Shown here piece after piece: positions 30,194-37,305 of a stretch of DNA of 40,503 nt. Source of the DNA: Candidatus Bipolaricaulota bacterium (GTDB lineage Bacteria > Bipolaricaulota > Bipolaricaulia > RBG-16-55-9 > DRXL01). The stretch is from NCBI GenBank assembly GCA_026414955.1, contig JAOAIA010000002.1, forward strand, positions 1 through 40,503, read 5' to 3'. Positions within the stretch are counted from its first letter, which is position 1; each line of letters opens with the position of its first letter. A program made the position numbers and the translations under genes. The notes under the pieces are model-generated. The model made no database searches. It had not been told where the DNA came from and saw only the letters and a list, made by a program, of their open reading frames with translations.

Positions 30194-30272
30194 GCCCTCA
30201 CCCGCCCTGGGGGCACCCCTCTCGTAGGGCAGGGTCCGAACCTGCCCCTACACGAGGGCCGGGGGTGAGGGC
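30194..30272. repeat. Composite palindromic element between glmS and the acyl-CoA synthetase gene
   Basis: The outer stem GCCCTCACCC (30194-30203) pairs with GGGTGAGGGC (30263-30272). Inside is GTAGGGCAGGG (30224-30234), TCCGAA, CCTGCCCCTAC (30241-30251) of the GTAGGGG family. It begins 2 nt past the glmS stop and fills the gap, and could act as a processing or attenuation hairpin. Confidence 0.82.
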
Positions 30273-30274
30273 GT

Positions 30275-32101
30275 TCACTCCACTGTCACGCTTTTCGCTA
30301 GATTTCTCGGCTGATCTATGTCGGTGCCGCGCAAGTCTGCTATGTGATAGGCAAAGAGCTGCAACGGCACGACGAACAATAACGGCGCCAGCCAGCGCGA
30401 GCTTGGGGGAATCTCTATAATAAAGTCCGAGACGCGCTCGATCTCTTTATTGATCTGATCCGTGACGGTGATGACGATGCCCCGGCGGGCTTTGACTTCC
30501 TCGATATTGGAAAAGACTTTCTCGTAGACGCTCTCTTTCGTCACGAGCACGACCGTGGGCATCTCGGCATCAATGAGCGCGATCGGGCCGTGCTTGAGTT
30601 CTCCCGCAGCGTAGCCCTCAGCATGAATATACGAGATCTCTTTGAGCTTGAGCGCCCCTTCGAGCGCGATGGGATAGAGCAAATCTCTGCCCAGAAAGAG
30701 AAAGTGCTCTTTCTCATAAAAAACCTGGGCGAGCCGCACGATCTCGCGCTCTTGTTGTAAGAGCTTCTCGATGAGCGCCGGCCCGCGCACTAAGCTCTCC
30801 AATGCTGGGCGGGTCTGCTCTGGGGCGAGCCAGCCCCGAGATTGGGCGATAAAGAATCCCAACAGATCGAGTGCGGCCAACTGCGCGAGCAACGCTTTTG
30901 TCGAAGCGACCCCAATCTCCGGGCCGGCATGGGTGTAGAGGGTCGCATCGGACTCGCGCGTCAGCGTCGCCCCGACCACGTTGACTATCGAGATGACGGA
31001 AGCCCCCCGTGCGCGCGCCTCCCGCACCGCTCCGAGAGTGTCTGCGGTCTCCCCAGACTGCGAGATCGCGATGACTAAAGTATTTTCGTCCAGGTAGGGC
31101 TTGCTGTAGCGAAACTCACTCGCCAGCTCGACGGCAAGGGGGACTCTAAAGAACTCGCGCCATAAGTACTTCGCTGTCAATGCGGCGTAGTACGCCGTCC
31201 CCATAGCTACGCAGTAGACCATCTGGGCTTTGTGAATCTTCTCAGTAAGTTTTTGAAGCTCAGGGAGCACGATCTTCCCCGTAGCGAGTTCGTAGCGATT
31301 CTGCAGGGTGTTGGCGAGGGCGTGGGGCTGCTCATGGATCTCCTTGAGCATGAAATGCTTATAGCCCTGCTTCTGCGCGGTGACCACGTCCCATTCGATT
31401 CGCTGGGGTGCTCGAGTGATACGCCGCCCCTCAAAGTCACAAAGCTCAACCCCGTCTCGGCGCAGAACTCCCAGCTCGCCGTCGTTGAGGAAAACCATCG
31501 TTTTGGTGAAGGCGAGCAGCGCCGGGATATCAGAGGCCGCGAAGGTTTCGTGCTCTCCCAACCCTAAGACGAGCGGGCTGCCCTGACGCGCGACTATCAC
31601 TTCGTCGGGCGAATCTGTCGCGACAACAGCGAGCGCGTAGGCGCCGCGCAGCGGGCGGAGCGCCTCCCGCACCGCCTCCAGAAGATTTGTGCCGTCATAA
31701 CGCTCTTCGATGAGATGGGCGATCACTTCCGAGTCGGTCTGCGACAGGAAGATATGCCCACGCGCTTGCAGTTCTTCTTTGAAGGGCAGATAGTTCTCGA
31801 TAATCCCGTTATGGATGACCGCGATCTTCTTCTGGCAATCGCAATGGGGGTGGGCGTTCTGATCTGTCGGAGGGCCGTGGGTAGCCCAGCGCGTATGCCC
31901 TAAGCCCACGGTGGCGCGTGAGGCTTTCAGAACCCGCATGAGATCGCTGACCTTACCAGCACGCTTCTCCAGATAGAGACTCTTGTTCTCGACGAGGGCG
32001 ATGCCAGCGGAATCGTATCCTCGATACTCTAATTTCTGTAACGCCGCAAGCAGCAGATCTTGGGCGGGGCGCTGCCCCACGTAGCCCACGATCCCACACA
32101 T
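30275..32101 (-). CDS. glmS: Glutamine-fructose-6-phosphate aminotransferase (isomerizing)
   Basis: Makes glucosamine-6-phosphate for peptidoglycan and lipopolysaccharide precursors. It has 608 residues, full length. The N-terminal glutaminase domain has the nucleophile Cys2 (CGIVGYVG), LEYRGYDSAG, HTRWATHG and TDSEVIAHL. Two SIS sugar-isomerase domains follow (AISQSGETADTLGA, GRDLLYPIALEGALKLKEISY), and the C-terminus ends DQPRNLAKSVTVE. AAGGAGG precedes the ATG. The 5' leader is about 110 nt with a large hairpin that is not the glmS ribozyme. Confidence 0.97.
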   Translation of the reverse strand: MCGIVGYVGQRPAQDLLLAALQKLEYRGYDSAGIALVENKSLYLEKRAGKVSDLMRVLKASRATVGLGHTRWATHGPPTDQNAHPHCDCQKKIAVIHNGIIENYLPFKEELQARGHIFLSQTDSEVIAHLIEERYDGTNLLEAVREALRPLRGAYALAVVATDSPDEVIVARQGSPLVLGLGEHETFAASDIPALLAFTKTMVFLNDGELGVLRRDGVELCDFEGRRITRAPQRIEWDVVTAQKQGYKHFMLKEIHEQPHALANTLQNRYELATGKIVLPELQKLTEKIHKAQMVYCVAMGTAYYAALTAKYLWREFFRVPLAVELASEFRYSKPYLDENTLVIAISQSGETADTLGAVREARARGASVISIVNVVGATLTRESDATLYTHAGPEIGVASTKALLAQLAALDLLGFFIAQSRGWLAPEQTRPALESLVRGPALIEKLLQQEREIVRLAQVFYEKEHFLFLGRDLLYPIALEGALKLKEISYIHAEGYAAGELKHGPIALIDAEMPTVVLVTKESVYEKVFSNIEEVKARRGIVITVTDQINKEIERVSDFIIEIPPSSRWLAPLLFVVPLQLFAYHIADLRGTDIDQPRNLAKSVTVE

Positions 32102-32130
32102 AAGCGCGCCTCCTTGATCCGGTGACTGAA

Positions 32131-32190
32131 GTCACCCTGAGCGCAGCGCAGGGTCTGATTCTTCGCTACGTTCAGATAGCTCAGGGTGAC
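32131..32190. repeat. Inverted repeat in the glmS leader (GTCACCCTGAGC family)
   Basis: GTCACCCTGAGC (32131-32142) and GCTCAGGGTGAC (32179-32190) are 12-bp perfect arms enclosing a smaller TCTGA/TCAGA stem. It resembles dispersed GTCACCCTGAGCG...AGGGTCTG repeats seen in many genomes. It would fold in the glmS mRNA leader. Confidence 0.78.
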
Positions 32191-32217
32191 CACCCGATGC
32201 CGCAGCAGCCGGTCAGT

Positions 32218-32246
32218 AGTATAATAATTTGGTGAGATCTTGACAA
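32218..32246 (-). promoter_or_regulatory. Promoter of glmS
   Basis: On the minus strand TTGTCA (32241-32246), 17 bp, TATACT (32218-32223). It is divergent from the promoter at 32286. Confidence 0.8.
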
Positions 32247-32261
32247 GCCCCAGGGGGCTTG
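32244..32261. promoter_or_regulatory. Palindrome between divergent glmS and nuclease-domain promoters
   Basis: CAAGCCCCAGGGGGCTTG: 8-bp perfect arms around AG. It overlaps the glmS -35 by three bases and lies 24 bp from the opposite -35, so it is placed to regulate either promoter. A similar GGGGC...GCCCC stem occurs between another divergent promoter pair at 37286-37300. Confidence 0.5.
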
Positions 32262-32285
32262 CCCGTGAGTGTAATCTGTGCTATT

Positions 32286-32314
32286 TTGTCAGGTATGGGT
32301 GAGTCTGCTATAAT
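32286..32314 (+). promoter_or_regulatory. Promoter of the bifunctional-nuclease-domain gene and pgk
   Basis: TTGTCA (32286-32291), 17 bp, TATAAT (32309-32314). The leader of about 30 nt ends in a GAGAGGAGG ribosome site. Confidence 0.85.
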
Positions 32315-32350
32315 CAGCGTGTCGGAGAACTTTTGAGAGGAGGTTGTGCG

Positions 32351-32860
32351 ATGCGCGAAGTCGAAGTCAGAGCGCTGGTGATGGACCCCACGCAGAATAC
32401 GCCGGTGCTGTTGCTGCGCGATCCCCAGTCGAAGAAGGTCGTGCCAGTCTGGATCGGACAACCTGAGGCGACCTCTATCGCTATGGTCATGCAGCAGCGC
32501 GAGTTTCCTCGTCCCCTCGCCCACGATCTGGTCAAAGCCATTCTCAAAGCTTTTGGTGGCGATCTCGATATGATCGTCATTGACAGCATCCAAGATTCGA
32601 CATATTTTGCGACGCTCTACGTGCGCGACCATACGGGAAAGACGCACGAGATCGATGCGCGGCCCTCCGATTCGATAGCGATCGCGCTGCGCCTGGGCAG
32701 CCCCATCTACGTCTCCGAAGAGGTCTTTCAAGTGGCTGCCGTGGAGATGCCCGCCCCCGAAGACGAGGGCATGACCAAAGAAAACGAGGATCGCTTCAAG
32801 ACCTTTGTGGAGAGCGAGATGAAGCTCGCCGATTTTAAGCGATTCGTCTCGGATTTCTAG
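32351..32860 (+). CDS. Bifunctional nuclease (BFN/DUF151) domain protein
   Basis: 169 residues. The DUF151 core is complete: VLLLRDPQSKKVVPVWIG, EATSIAMVMQQREFPRPLAHDL, STYFATLYV, and IDARPSDSIAIALRLGSPIYVSEEVF. Plant members have DNase/RNase activity; most bacterial members are uncharacterised. The C-terminal tail (about 125-169) is acidic and helical. The ATG at 32351 is set by GAGAGGAGG with 7 nt spacing. pgk follows after 16-22 bp, so the two share an operon. Confidence 0.9.
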   Translation: MREVEVRALVMDPTQNTPVLLLRDPQSKKVVPVWIGQPEATSIAMVMQQREFPRPLAHDLVKAILKAFGGDLDMIVIDSIQDSTYFATLYVRDHTGKTHEIDARPSDSIAIALRLGSPIYVSEEVFQVAAVEMPAPEDEGMTKENEDRFKTFVESEMKLADFKRFVSDF

Positions 32861-32882
32861 CACCACAGGGAGCTGGGTGGGA

Positions 32883-34064
32883 ATGCTCCGCAGCCTGCGC
32901 GAGCTTGAGGTCACCAAGAGACGGGTCTTAGTTCGAGTTGACTATAACGTCCCGCTGCAGAACGGACAGGTCACTGACGACACGCGCCTTCGTGAAAGCC
33001 TCCCCACACTAGAATATCTGCTCCAACACCGCGCCAAGATTATCTTGATCTCGCACTTGGGCCGCCCCAACGGAAAAGTTGTCCCTGAACTTCGTCTCGA
33101 CCCCGTAGCCCAGCAGTTGGAGAACCTACTCCGGCGCCCGGTCACCAAGCTCGATAGCTGTATTGGGCCGGAAGTCTCTCGCGCCATCTCCCAGATGAAA
33201 CCGGGAGAGATAGTCTTATTAGAGAACGTGCGCTTCTATCCCCAAGAAGAAGCTAACGACGAAAACTTTGCGCGAGAGCTCGCTCAGCTCGCCGATTGCT
33301 ACGTGAACGACGCGTTCGGCACCGCGCATCGTGCCCATGCGAGCACCTATGGGGTCGCGAGATTCTTGCCGTCAGCAGCGGGATTGCTCTTAGAGAGAGA
33401 AGTCACCATGCTCAGCAAAGCCACGAAAGACCCCAAACGCCCGTTTCTGACGATCGTCGGTGGGGCCAAGCTGAAAGACAAGATTGGGGTGCTCACAGAC
33501 TTGATCGGGAAGGTGGACGCATTTCTCATCGGCGGGGGCGTCGCGTTTACGCTCCTCAAAGCCCAGGGGGCGCGCGTGGGAAGCTCCCTCGTAGACGAAA
33601 AGATGCTCGACGAAGCCCGACAGTGTCTGGAGAAAGCTCGCGAACACAAGACGGAAATAATCCTGCCACACGACGTGCACGCCGTGCGAGAATCAACAGC
33701 AGGGGGAGAGCAAGCTGTCGTCCCTGCTGCTGCAATTCCCGACGGATGGCAGGGATGGGACATCGGCCCCAAGACTATACAGATCTTCCAAGAGAGGGTC
33801 GAACGGGCGGAGACAATTGTCTGGGCTGGCCCATTGGGGAAATTTGAACAGCCGCCGTTTGACACGGGGACACGAGAGGTCGCCCAAGCGATTGCGCGAT
33901 CTGGGGCGTTCGCTATCATCGGTGGGGGGGACACGGCTGCCGCCTTACACCAGAGTGATCTCAGCCGAGCAAAAAACATTCACTTTTCGACCGGAGGAGG
34001 AGCGACGTTAGAGTTTTTAGGGGGGCGCAAGCTCCTCCCCATCGAAATATTGCGTGCAGATTGA
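32883..34064 (+). CDS. pgk: Phosphoglycerate kinase
   Basis: A glycolytic enzyme transferring phosphate from 1,3-bisphosphoglycerate to ADP. It has 393 residues from the ATG. An in-frame GTG at 32877, with GGGAG 4 nt upstream, would add two residues and is equally possible. Motifs: VLVRVDYNVPL near the N-terminus, ISHLGRPNGK, LLENVRFYP, NDAFGTAHRAHAS, GGAKLKDKIGVL, WAGPLGKFE, and GGGDTAAAL near the C-terminus. It is monofunctional, with no triose-phosphate isomerase fusion. Confidence 0.97.
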   Translation: MLRSLRELEVTKRRVLVRVDYNVPLQNGQVTDDTRLRESLPTLEYLLQHRAKIILISHLGRPNGKVVPELRLDPVAQQLENLLRRPVTKLDSCIGPEVSRAISQMKPGEIVLLENVRFYPQEEANDENFARELAQLADCYVNDAFGTAHRAHASTYGVARFLPSAAGLLLEREVTMLSKATKDPKRPFLTIVGGAKLKDKIGVLTDLIGKVDAFLIGGGVAFTLLKAQGARVGSSLVDEKMLDEARQCLEKAREHKTEIILPHDVHAVRESTAGGEQAVVPAAAIPDGWQGWDIGPKTIQIFQERVERAETIVWAGPLGKFEQPPFDTGTREVAQAIARSGAFAIIGGGDTAAALHQSDLSRAKNIHFSTGGGATLEFLGGRKLLPIEILRAD

Positions 34065-34077
34065 GATTTTTATGGTC

Positions 34078-34106
34078 TTGTCACGGGAGAGAGAACGTGC
34101 TATAAT
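34078..34106 (+). promoter_or_regulatory. Promoter of tRNA-Gly(CCC)
   Basis: TTGTCA (34078-34083), 17 bp, TATAAT (34101-34106). Start is predicted about 3 nt before the tRNA 5' end. Confidence 0.88.
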
Positions 34107-34115
34107 ACACTCCGT

Positions 34116-34190
34116 GCGGGCGTAGCTCAGTGGTAGAGTACTGGCTTCCCAAGCCAGGTGTCGCGGGTTCGAATCCCGTCGCCCGCTCCA
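34116..34190 (+). tRNA. tRNA-Gly, anticodon CCC, CCA encoded
   Basis: A 75-nt cloverleaf: acceptor GCGGGCG with CGCCCGC, anticodon stem CTGGC/GCCAG with loop TTCCCAA (anticodon CCC), T-loop GGTTCGAATCC. Discriminator T is followed by an encoded CCA. A multi-hairpin repeat begins at the next base. Confidence 0.96.
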
Positions 34191-34274
34191 CCAGACTTCG
34201 TCTGGACTGTTCACCTTTGCCAGCCGGAGGCTGGCAAAGATAGACGTCAAGTGAAGCTTGCAGGCGAAGCCTGG
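34191..34274 (+). repeat. Multi-hairpin element, copy C, abutting tRNA-Gly and ending the DAG-kinase gene
   Basis: Hairpins are CCAGACTTCGTCTGG (34191-34205); TTTGCCAGCC, GGA, GGCTGGCAAA (34216-34238); CAAGTGAAGCTTG (34248-34260); and GCAGGCGAAGCCTGG (34260-34274). It is the most complete copy. It starts directly after the encoded CCA of tRNA-Gly. On the other strand it supplies the stop codon and the last eight codons of the convergent kinase gene. Confidence 0.9.
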
Positions 34275-35152
34275 ATCACTTCTAATGCCTTTGGCAGCAG
34301 CTCGACCCGCAGTCTCCCGGGGGGAAATTCTATAGGTTCCCCATCGAGATGGCCCAACAGCGGCCTCTCTGAGGCGATCTCGACCCACGGCGTGTGCCGG
34401 AGCTGTACCTCCGGCAACTCTAGATGCCTCCCCTTGCGCGCCTTGGGGATCTGCAAGATCCTTCTTAACGGCGGCATGTCCGAGATCAGATAGACATCAA
34501 AAAGCCCATCGTCGATCTCGGCGTGTGGGGCGAGCTGAAAATCACCGGCAAGGTAACGCCCGTTACATACGCCCAGCATCATCAGCGTGCCGGAGTGCTC
34601 CCACTCCGGGGCGCATACAGAGAGCGCATCGCTCTGGAAGAAGAGGGCTTCGCGCACGACAGCATAGAGATAGATCCAGTGGGCAAGCCACGGCCAGCGC
34701 CAACTGCGAAAGACCCGCCAGGCAACTGCTCCATCCAGCCCCACTCCCAACCCATTGACGAAGTAGTGTTCGCCGATGCGCCCGACGTCCACGCGCTTCG
34801 TGCGTCCCGCTTCGAGAATGGGGATGGCTGGTAAGGGGTCTTTAGGGGGGATGCCGAGCATCTTGACGAAGTCGTTGCCCGTCCCCGCAGGGATGATCCC
34901 CAGCTTCGCCTCCGTGCCCATGAGTCCGGTGGCCACTTCGTGAATCGTGCCGTCGCCGCCCACGGCCACCACGACAGAAAAATCTTCGGCAGCGCGGCGG
35001 GCGACCTCAATAGCTGCTCCAGGGGCTTCAGTGAAGACATGACGAAATGGGAGTCGCGAGCTTTTGAGAGCGCGCTCGATGCTTGGCCACAGACGACGGC
35101 ACCGCCCACGGCCCGCCAAGAGATTCACGATGACGAAGCATTCGTCGGTCAT
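34247..35152 (-). CDS. Diacylglycerol kinase-family lipid kinase (DagK/YegS-like)
   Basis: 301 residues. The catalytic domain motifs are VAVGGDGTIHEVATGL (GGDGT at 65-69) and GIIPAGTGNDFVKMLG (88-95); later NGLGVGLDGAVA and LGVCNGRYLAGDFQLAPHAEIDDGLFDV. These soluble kinases phosphorylate diacylglycerol or related lipids, recycling lipid for phospholipid synthesis. I start at the ATG of MTDECFV; the longer frame runs through the tRNA-Leu leader. A TATACT box ends 6 nt before the ATG, so the mRNA is probably leaderless. The C-terminal QASPASFT and the stop lie in repeat copy C. Confidence 0.92.
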   Translation of the reverse strand: MTDECFVIVNLLAGRGRCRRLWPSIERALKSSRLPFRHVFTEAPGAAIEVARRAAEDFSVVVAVGGDGTIHEVATGLMGTEAKLGIIPAGTGNDFVKMLGIPPKDPLPAIPILEAGRTKRVDVGRIGEHYFVNGLGVGLDGAVAWRVFRSWRWPWLAHWIYLYAVVREALFFQSDALSVCAPEWEHSGTLMMLGVCNGRYLAGDFQLAPHAEIDDGLFDVYLISDMPPLRRILQIPKARKGRHLELPEVQLRHTPWVEIASERPLLGHLDGEPIEFPPGRLRVELLPKALEVIQASPASFT

Positions 35153-35158
35153 AAAGAT

Positions 35159-35188
35159 AGTATAGCCTGAAATCGGTTGACAAGCCAA
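35159..35188 (-). promoter_or_regulatory. Promoter of the DAG-kinase-like gene
   Basis: On the minus strand TTGGCT (35183-35188), 18 bp, TATACT (35159-35164), 6 nt before the ATG. It overlaps the divergent tRNA-Leu promoter, whose -35 is 35177-35182, so the two should compete for polymerase. Confidence 0.6.
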
Positions 35189-35205
35189 GTCCGTCGTGTT
35201 AAAAT
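35177..35205 (+). promoter_or_regulatory. Promoter of tRNA-Leu(CAG)
   Basis: TTGACA (35177-35182), 17 bp, TAAAAT (35200-35205). Predicted start near 35212, at the left end of repeat copy D, so the repeat forms nearly all of the pre-tRNA 5' leader. Confidence 0.75.
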
Positions 35206-35207
35206 CT

Positions 35208-35299
35208 CTTTGCCAGCCAATGGCTGGCAAAGGCGCAGCCCACGCGCAGTGTGTTCGTGCCGCCGCGGGCGGCACGGTGAACAGTCCAGACGAAGTCTG
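35208..35299 (-). repeat. Multi-hairpin element, copy D, inverted, in the tRNA-Leu 5' leader
   Basis: Read on plus: CTTTGCCAGCC, AAT, GGCTGGCAAAG (35208-35232); GTGCCGCC, GCG, GGCGGCAC (35257-35275), not seen in other copies; GGTGAACAGT; and CCAGACGAAGTCTGG (35286-35300, the last G shared with the tRNA). It is the reverse orientation of copies A-C. Its CCAG hairpin ends exactly at the tRNA 5' end. Confidence 0.85.
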
Positions 35300-35384
35300 G
35301 CCGAGGTGGCGGAACGGCAGACGCGCTAGCTTCAGGAGCTAGTGGGTATTAACACCCGTGAGGGTTCAAATCCCTCCCTCGGCA
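35300..35384 (+). tRNA. tRNA-Leu, anticodon CAG
   Basis: A class II tRNA of 85 nt: acceptor GCCGAGG with CCTCGGC, anticodon stem CTAGC/GCTAG with loop TTCAGGA (anticodon CAG), a long variable arm, T-loop GGTTCAAATCC, discriminator A. CCA is not encoded (CACAAG follows), unlike tRNA-Gly. Confidence 0.95.
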
Positions 35385-35400
35385 CACAAGACAGTTGCAA

Positions 35401-35450
35401 GTTAAAAGTTCCAAGTTCTAAACTTTTAACGGCGAACTTGGGGCTTTTTT
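35401..35450 (+). terminator. Terminator with mutually exclusive hairpin after tRNA-Leu, before gatA
   Basis: Terminator stem CCAAGTTC (35411-35418) with GAACTTGG (35434-35441), then GGC and six T (35445-35450). Interleaved with it is a second perfect 10-bp stem, GTTAAAAGTT (35401-35410) with AACTTTTAAC (35421-35430), whose loop contains the left terminator arm. The two cannot form as simple nested hairpins, so this is either a pseudoknot or an antiterminator/terminator switch. The gatA ATG is 3 nt after the T-tract. Confidence 0.75.
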
Positions 35451-35453
35451 CGT

Positions 35454-36869
35454 ATGAACCTGAACACAAGACCTTGGCACGAACTGCTCACTCTTATCGA
35501 GCAGGGCGAGATCCATCCCCGCGAGGTCATCGCTGATCTCTATCGCGCTATCGCCGAGAGAGAAGACCAAATTCGCGCGTATATCTCGCTCGCCCCGCAA
35601 GAGAAGCTGCTCCAAGAGTGCGAACGCCTTCGTGAAAAACCCCTGCGAGGGCTGCCCATCGCCGTCAAAGATAACATCTCAACAAGAGATTTGAAGACGA
35701 CCTGCGCGTCGCGTTTTTTAGAGAATTTCCAGCCGATCTTCGACGCGACAGTCATCCAAAGACTCAAAGACGCGGGCGCGCAAATCTTGGGGAAGACGAA
35801 CTTAGATGAGTTCGCCATGGGGTCTTCTACCGAGAACAGCGCGTTCTATCCCACGCGCAACCCCCATGATGTAGAGCGCGTCCCCGGCGGATCTTCTGGA
35901 GGATCAGCAGCGGCCGTTGCCGCGCATGAAGCGAGCTGCGCGTTAGGCTCCGACACCGGCGGCTCGATCCGCCAGCCTGCCGCGTTCTGCGGGATCGTGG
36001 GACTCAAGCCCACCTATGGACTGGTCTCACGCTATGGGTTAGTCGCGTTCGCCAGCTCACTAGACCAGATCGGCCCGATGACCAAGGACGTGCGCGACTG
36101 CGCTCTCCTCTTGAATTATATCGCTGGGCACGATCCCAACGACTCGACAAGCATTGGGCGCTCCTGCGCCGACTACACCCAAGAGCTGGGACGAGAGATC
36201 CAAGGCTTTCGCGTAGGGGTGCCGAAAGAGTATATTGCTGGTCTTTCAGGGCAAGCCAAGGCGTGCGTGGACTCTTGGCTGAAGACTTTTGAGGAGCTAG
36301 GTGCACAGGTCATCGAGCTGTCGTTGCCCCACACCGAGTATGCGATCCCGACATATTATTTGATCTCGTCGTCGGAGGCGAGCGCGAATCTCGCACGTTT
36401 CGACGGCGTGCGGTACACGAAGCGAGCGAGCGCCGCTTCGGTCGAAGCGATGTTCGCCGAGAGCCGTGACAAGGGCTTCGGCCCCGAAGTCAAGCGCAGG
36501 ATTATGATCGGGACGTATGCGCTGAGCGCGGGGTACTACGAAGCGTGGTACGGCAAGGCCCAGAGGGTTCGGGCGCTCATCCGCCAGGACTTCGCGAACG
36601 CTTTTCAGGCTGTAGATATTCTGATCTCGCCAACGTCGCCGACGCCGGCGTTCAAGGTGGGCGAAAGAGTGAGCGATCCCTTGGCGATGTATCTCTCTGA
36701 TATCTTCACGGTGCCGGCGAGCTTGGCGGGCCTTCCGGCGATCTCGCTCCCCGGCGGCCAAGTAGAGGGCTTGCCCTTTGGGATGCAGCTCATCGCTGAT
36801 AAGTTCCAAGAAGCCAAGCTCTTGCGCGCGGCGTATGCCTTCGAGCAAGCGACACAAAGCTCATTCTAA
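35454..36869 (+). CDS. gatA: Aspartyl/glutamyl-tRNA amidotransferase subunit A
   Basis: The glutaminase subunit of GatCAB, which converts misacylated Glu-tRNA(Gln) or Asp-tRNA(Asn) to the amide form. It has 471 residues. The amidase triad fits the spacing in S. aureus GatA: Lys72 (VKDNIS), Ser147 (GGSSGGS) and Ser171 (GSDTGGSIRQP). GKTNLDEFAMGSSTENSA is also diagnostic. gatB and gatC are not in the window. There is no clear ribosome site: the ATG comes 3 nt after a terminator-like T-tract, so expression may depend on readthrough from tRNA-Leu or on a promoter I cannot see. Confidence 0.95.
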   Translation: MNLNTRPWHELLTLIEQGEIHPREVIADLYRAIAEREDQIRAYISLAPQEKLLQECERLREKPLRGLPIAVKDNISTRDLKTTCASRFLENFQPIFDATVIQRLKDAGAQILGKTNLDEFAMGSSTENSAFYPTRNPHDVERVPGGSSGGSAAAVAAHEASCALGSDTGGSIRQPAAFCGIVGLKPTYGLVSRYGLVAFASSLDQIGPMTKDVRDCALLLNYIAGHDPNDSTSIGRSCADYTQELGREIQGFRVGVPKEYIAGLSGQAKACVDSWLKTFEELGAQVIELSLPHTEYAIPTYYLISSSEASANLARFDGVRYTKRASAASVEAMFAESRDKGFGPEVKRRIMIGTYALSAGYYEAWYGKAQRVRALIRQDFANAFQAVDILISPTSPTPAFKVGERVSDPLAMYLSDIFTVPASLAGLPAISLPGGQVEGLPFGMQLIADKFQEAKLLRAAYAFEQATQSSF

Positions 36870-37075
36870 GAGATGGCTAATGCCTGGCGCAGTCGGGCTT
36901 GTATCTCTTGCCAATCGCGCGTCGAGAGGCGACCGATAACGCGGACGCTCGCTTGAGGCAGCGTCACTAGAGTAGAGACGACCACAGCCGGGCGGTGCTT
37001 ATAGCCGGTGACACCAGGGAAGTCCACGGTCACCACCGCGCTGGGGATAAGTTTAGGTCTTGGTTTGCGCGGCAT
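36866..37075 (-). pseudogene. PemK/MazF-like toxin with internal in-frame deletion
   Basis: 69 residues. The N-terminal half reads like a PemK-type toxin (PSAVVTVDFPGVTGYKHRPAVVVST) and the C-terminal half like the same family's tail (VRVIGRLSTRDWQEIQARLRQAL). Complete relatives, as I recall them, are about 105-115 residues, with a central stretch between these parts. Here VVVST joins directly to LVTLPQ, so about 40 residues seem missing in frame, including strands of the RNase core. It starts 23 bp inside the antitoxin gene, the usual coupled layout, and overlaps the gatA stop by 4 bp. Probably inactive as a ribonuclease. Confidence 0.6.
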
Positions 37076-37256
37076 ATTGTAAAGAAGCGCGGACGAGGTC
37101 TTGTAGATCTTCCTCGCCCCACACGTCGCTCTCTTCCACACATGGAGCAGTCACAATCTCGTGGAGGATTAAAGCAGCCAACCGCAGACGCTCCTTGGGA
37201 GGGAGCTGGCGTACTATATTATTATTATAGAGTGCATCAACGGTATGAACTCTCAT
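37053..37256 (-). CDS. Antitoxin of a PemK-type toxin-antitoxin pair
   Basis: 67 residues: a short N-terminal strand/helix (MRVHTVDALY), then QLPPKERLRLAALILHEI, and an acidic C-terminal part (VEESDVWGEEDLQDLVRASLQYAA), a composition typical of small antitoxins encoded just upstream of PemK-like toxins. I start at the ATG at 37256. A TACAAT box (37266-37271 on plus as ATTGTA) ends 9 nt before it and a weak -35 (37289-37294) is 17 bp further. It appears complete although its toxin is not. Confidence 0.65.
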   Translation of the reverse strand: MRVHTVDALYNNNIVRQLPPKERLRLAALILHEIVTAPCVEESDVWGEEDLQDLVRASLQYAAQTKT

Positions 37257-37305
37257 AGCAGCTCTATTGTAATGAAAAAGACAATGGGGCACAAGCCCCA
37301 GCTCC

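Noticed and set aside
32102..32217. glmS ribozyme in the glmS leader
   Set aside because: The leader is ~110 nt, dominated by a dispersed-repeat hairpin, and I cannot place the conserved ribozyme core.
32213..32917. 234-codon minus-strand ORF opposite the DUF151 gene
   Set aside because: Shadow of a well-supported gene; it would also cover the divergent promoter region.
34191..34274. Copy C as a Rho-independent terminator for tRNA-Gly
   Set aside because: Hairpins are strong but no T-tract follows any of them in the plus direction; it may still slow or process transcripts.
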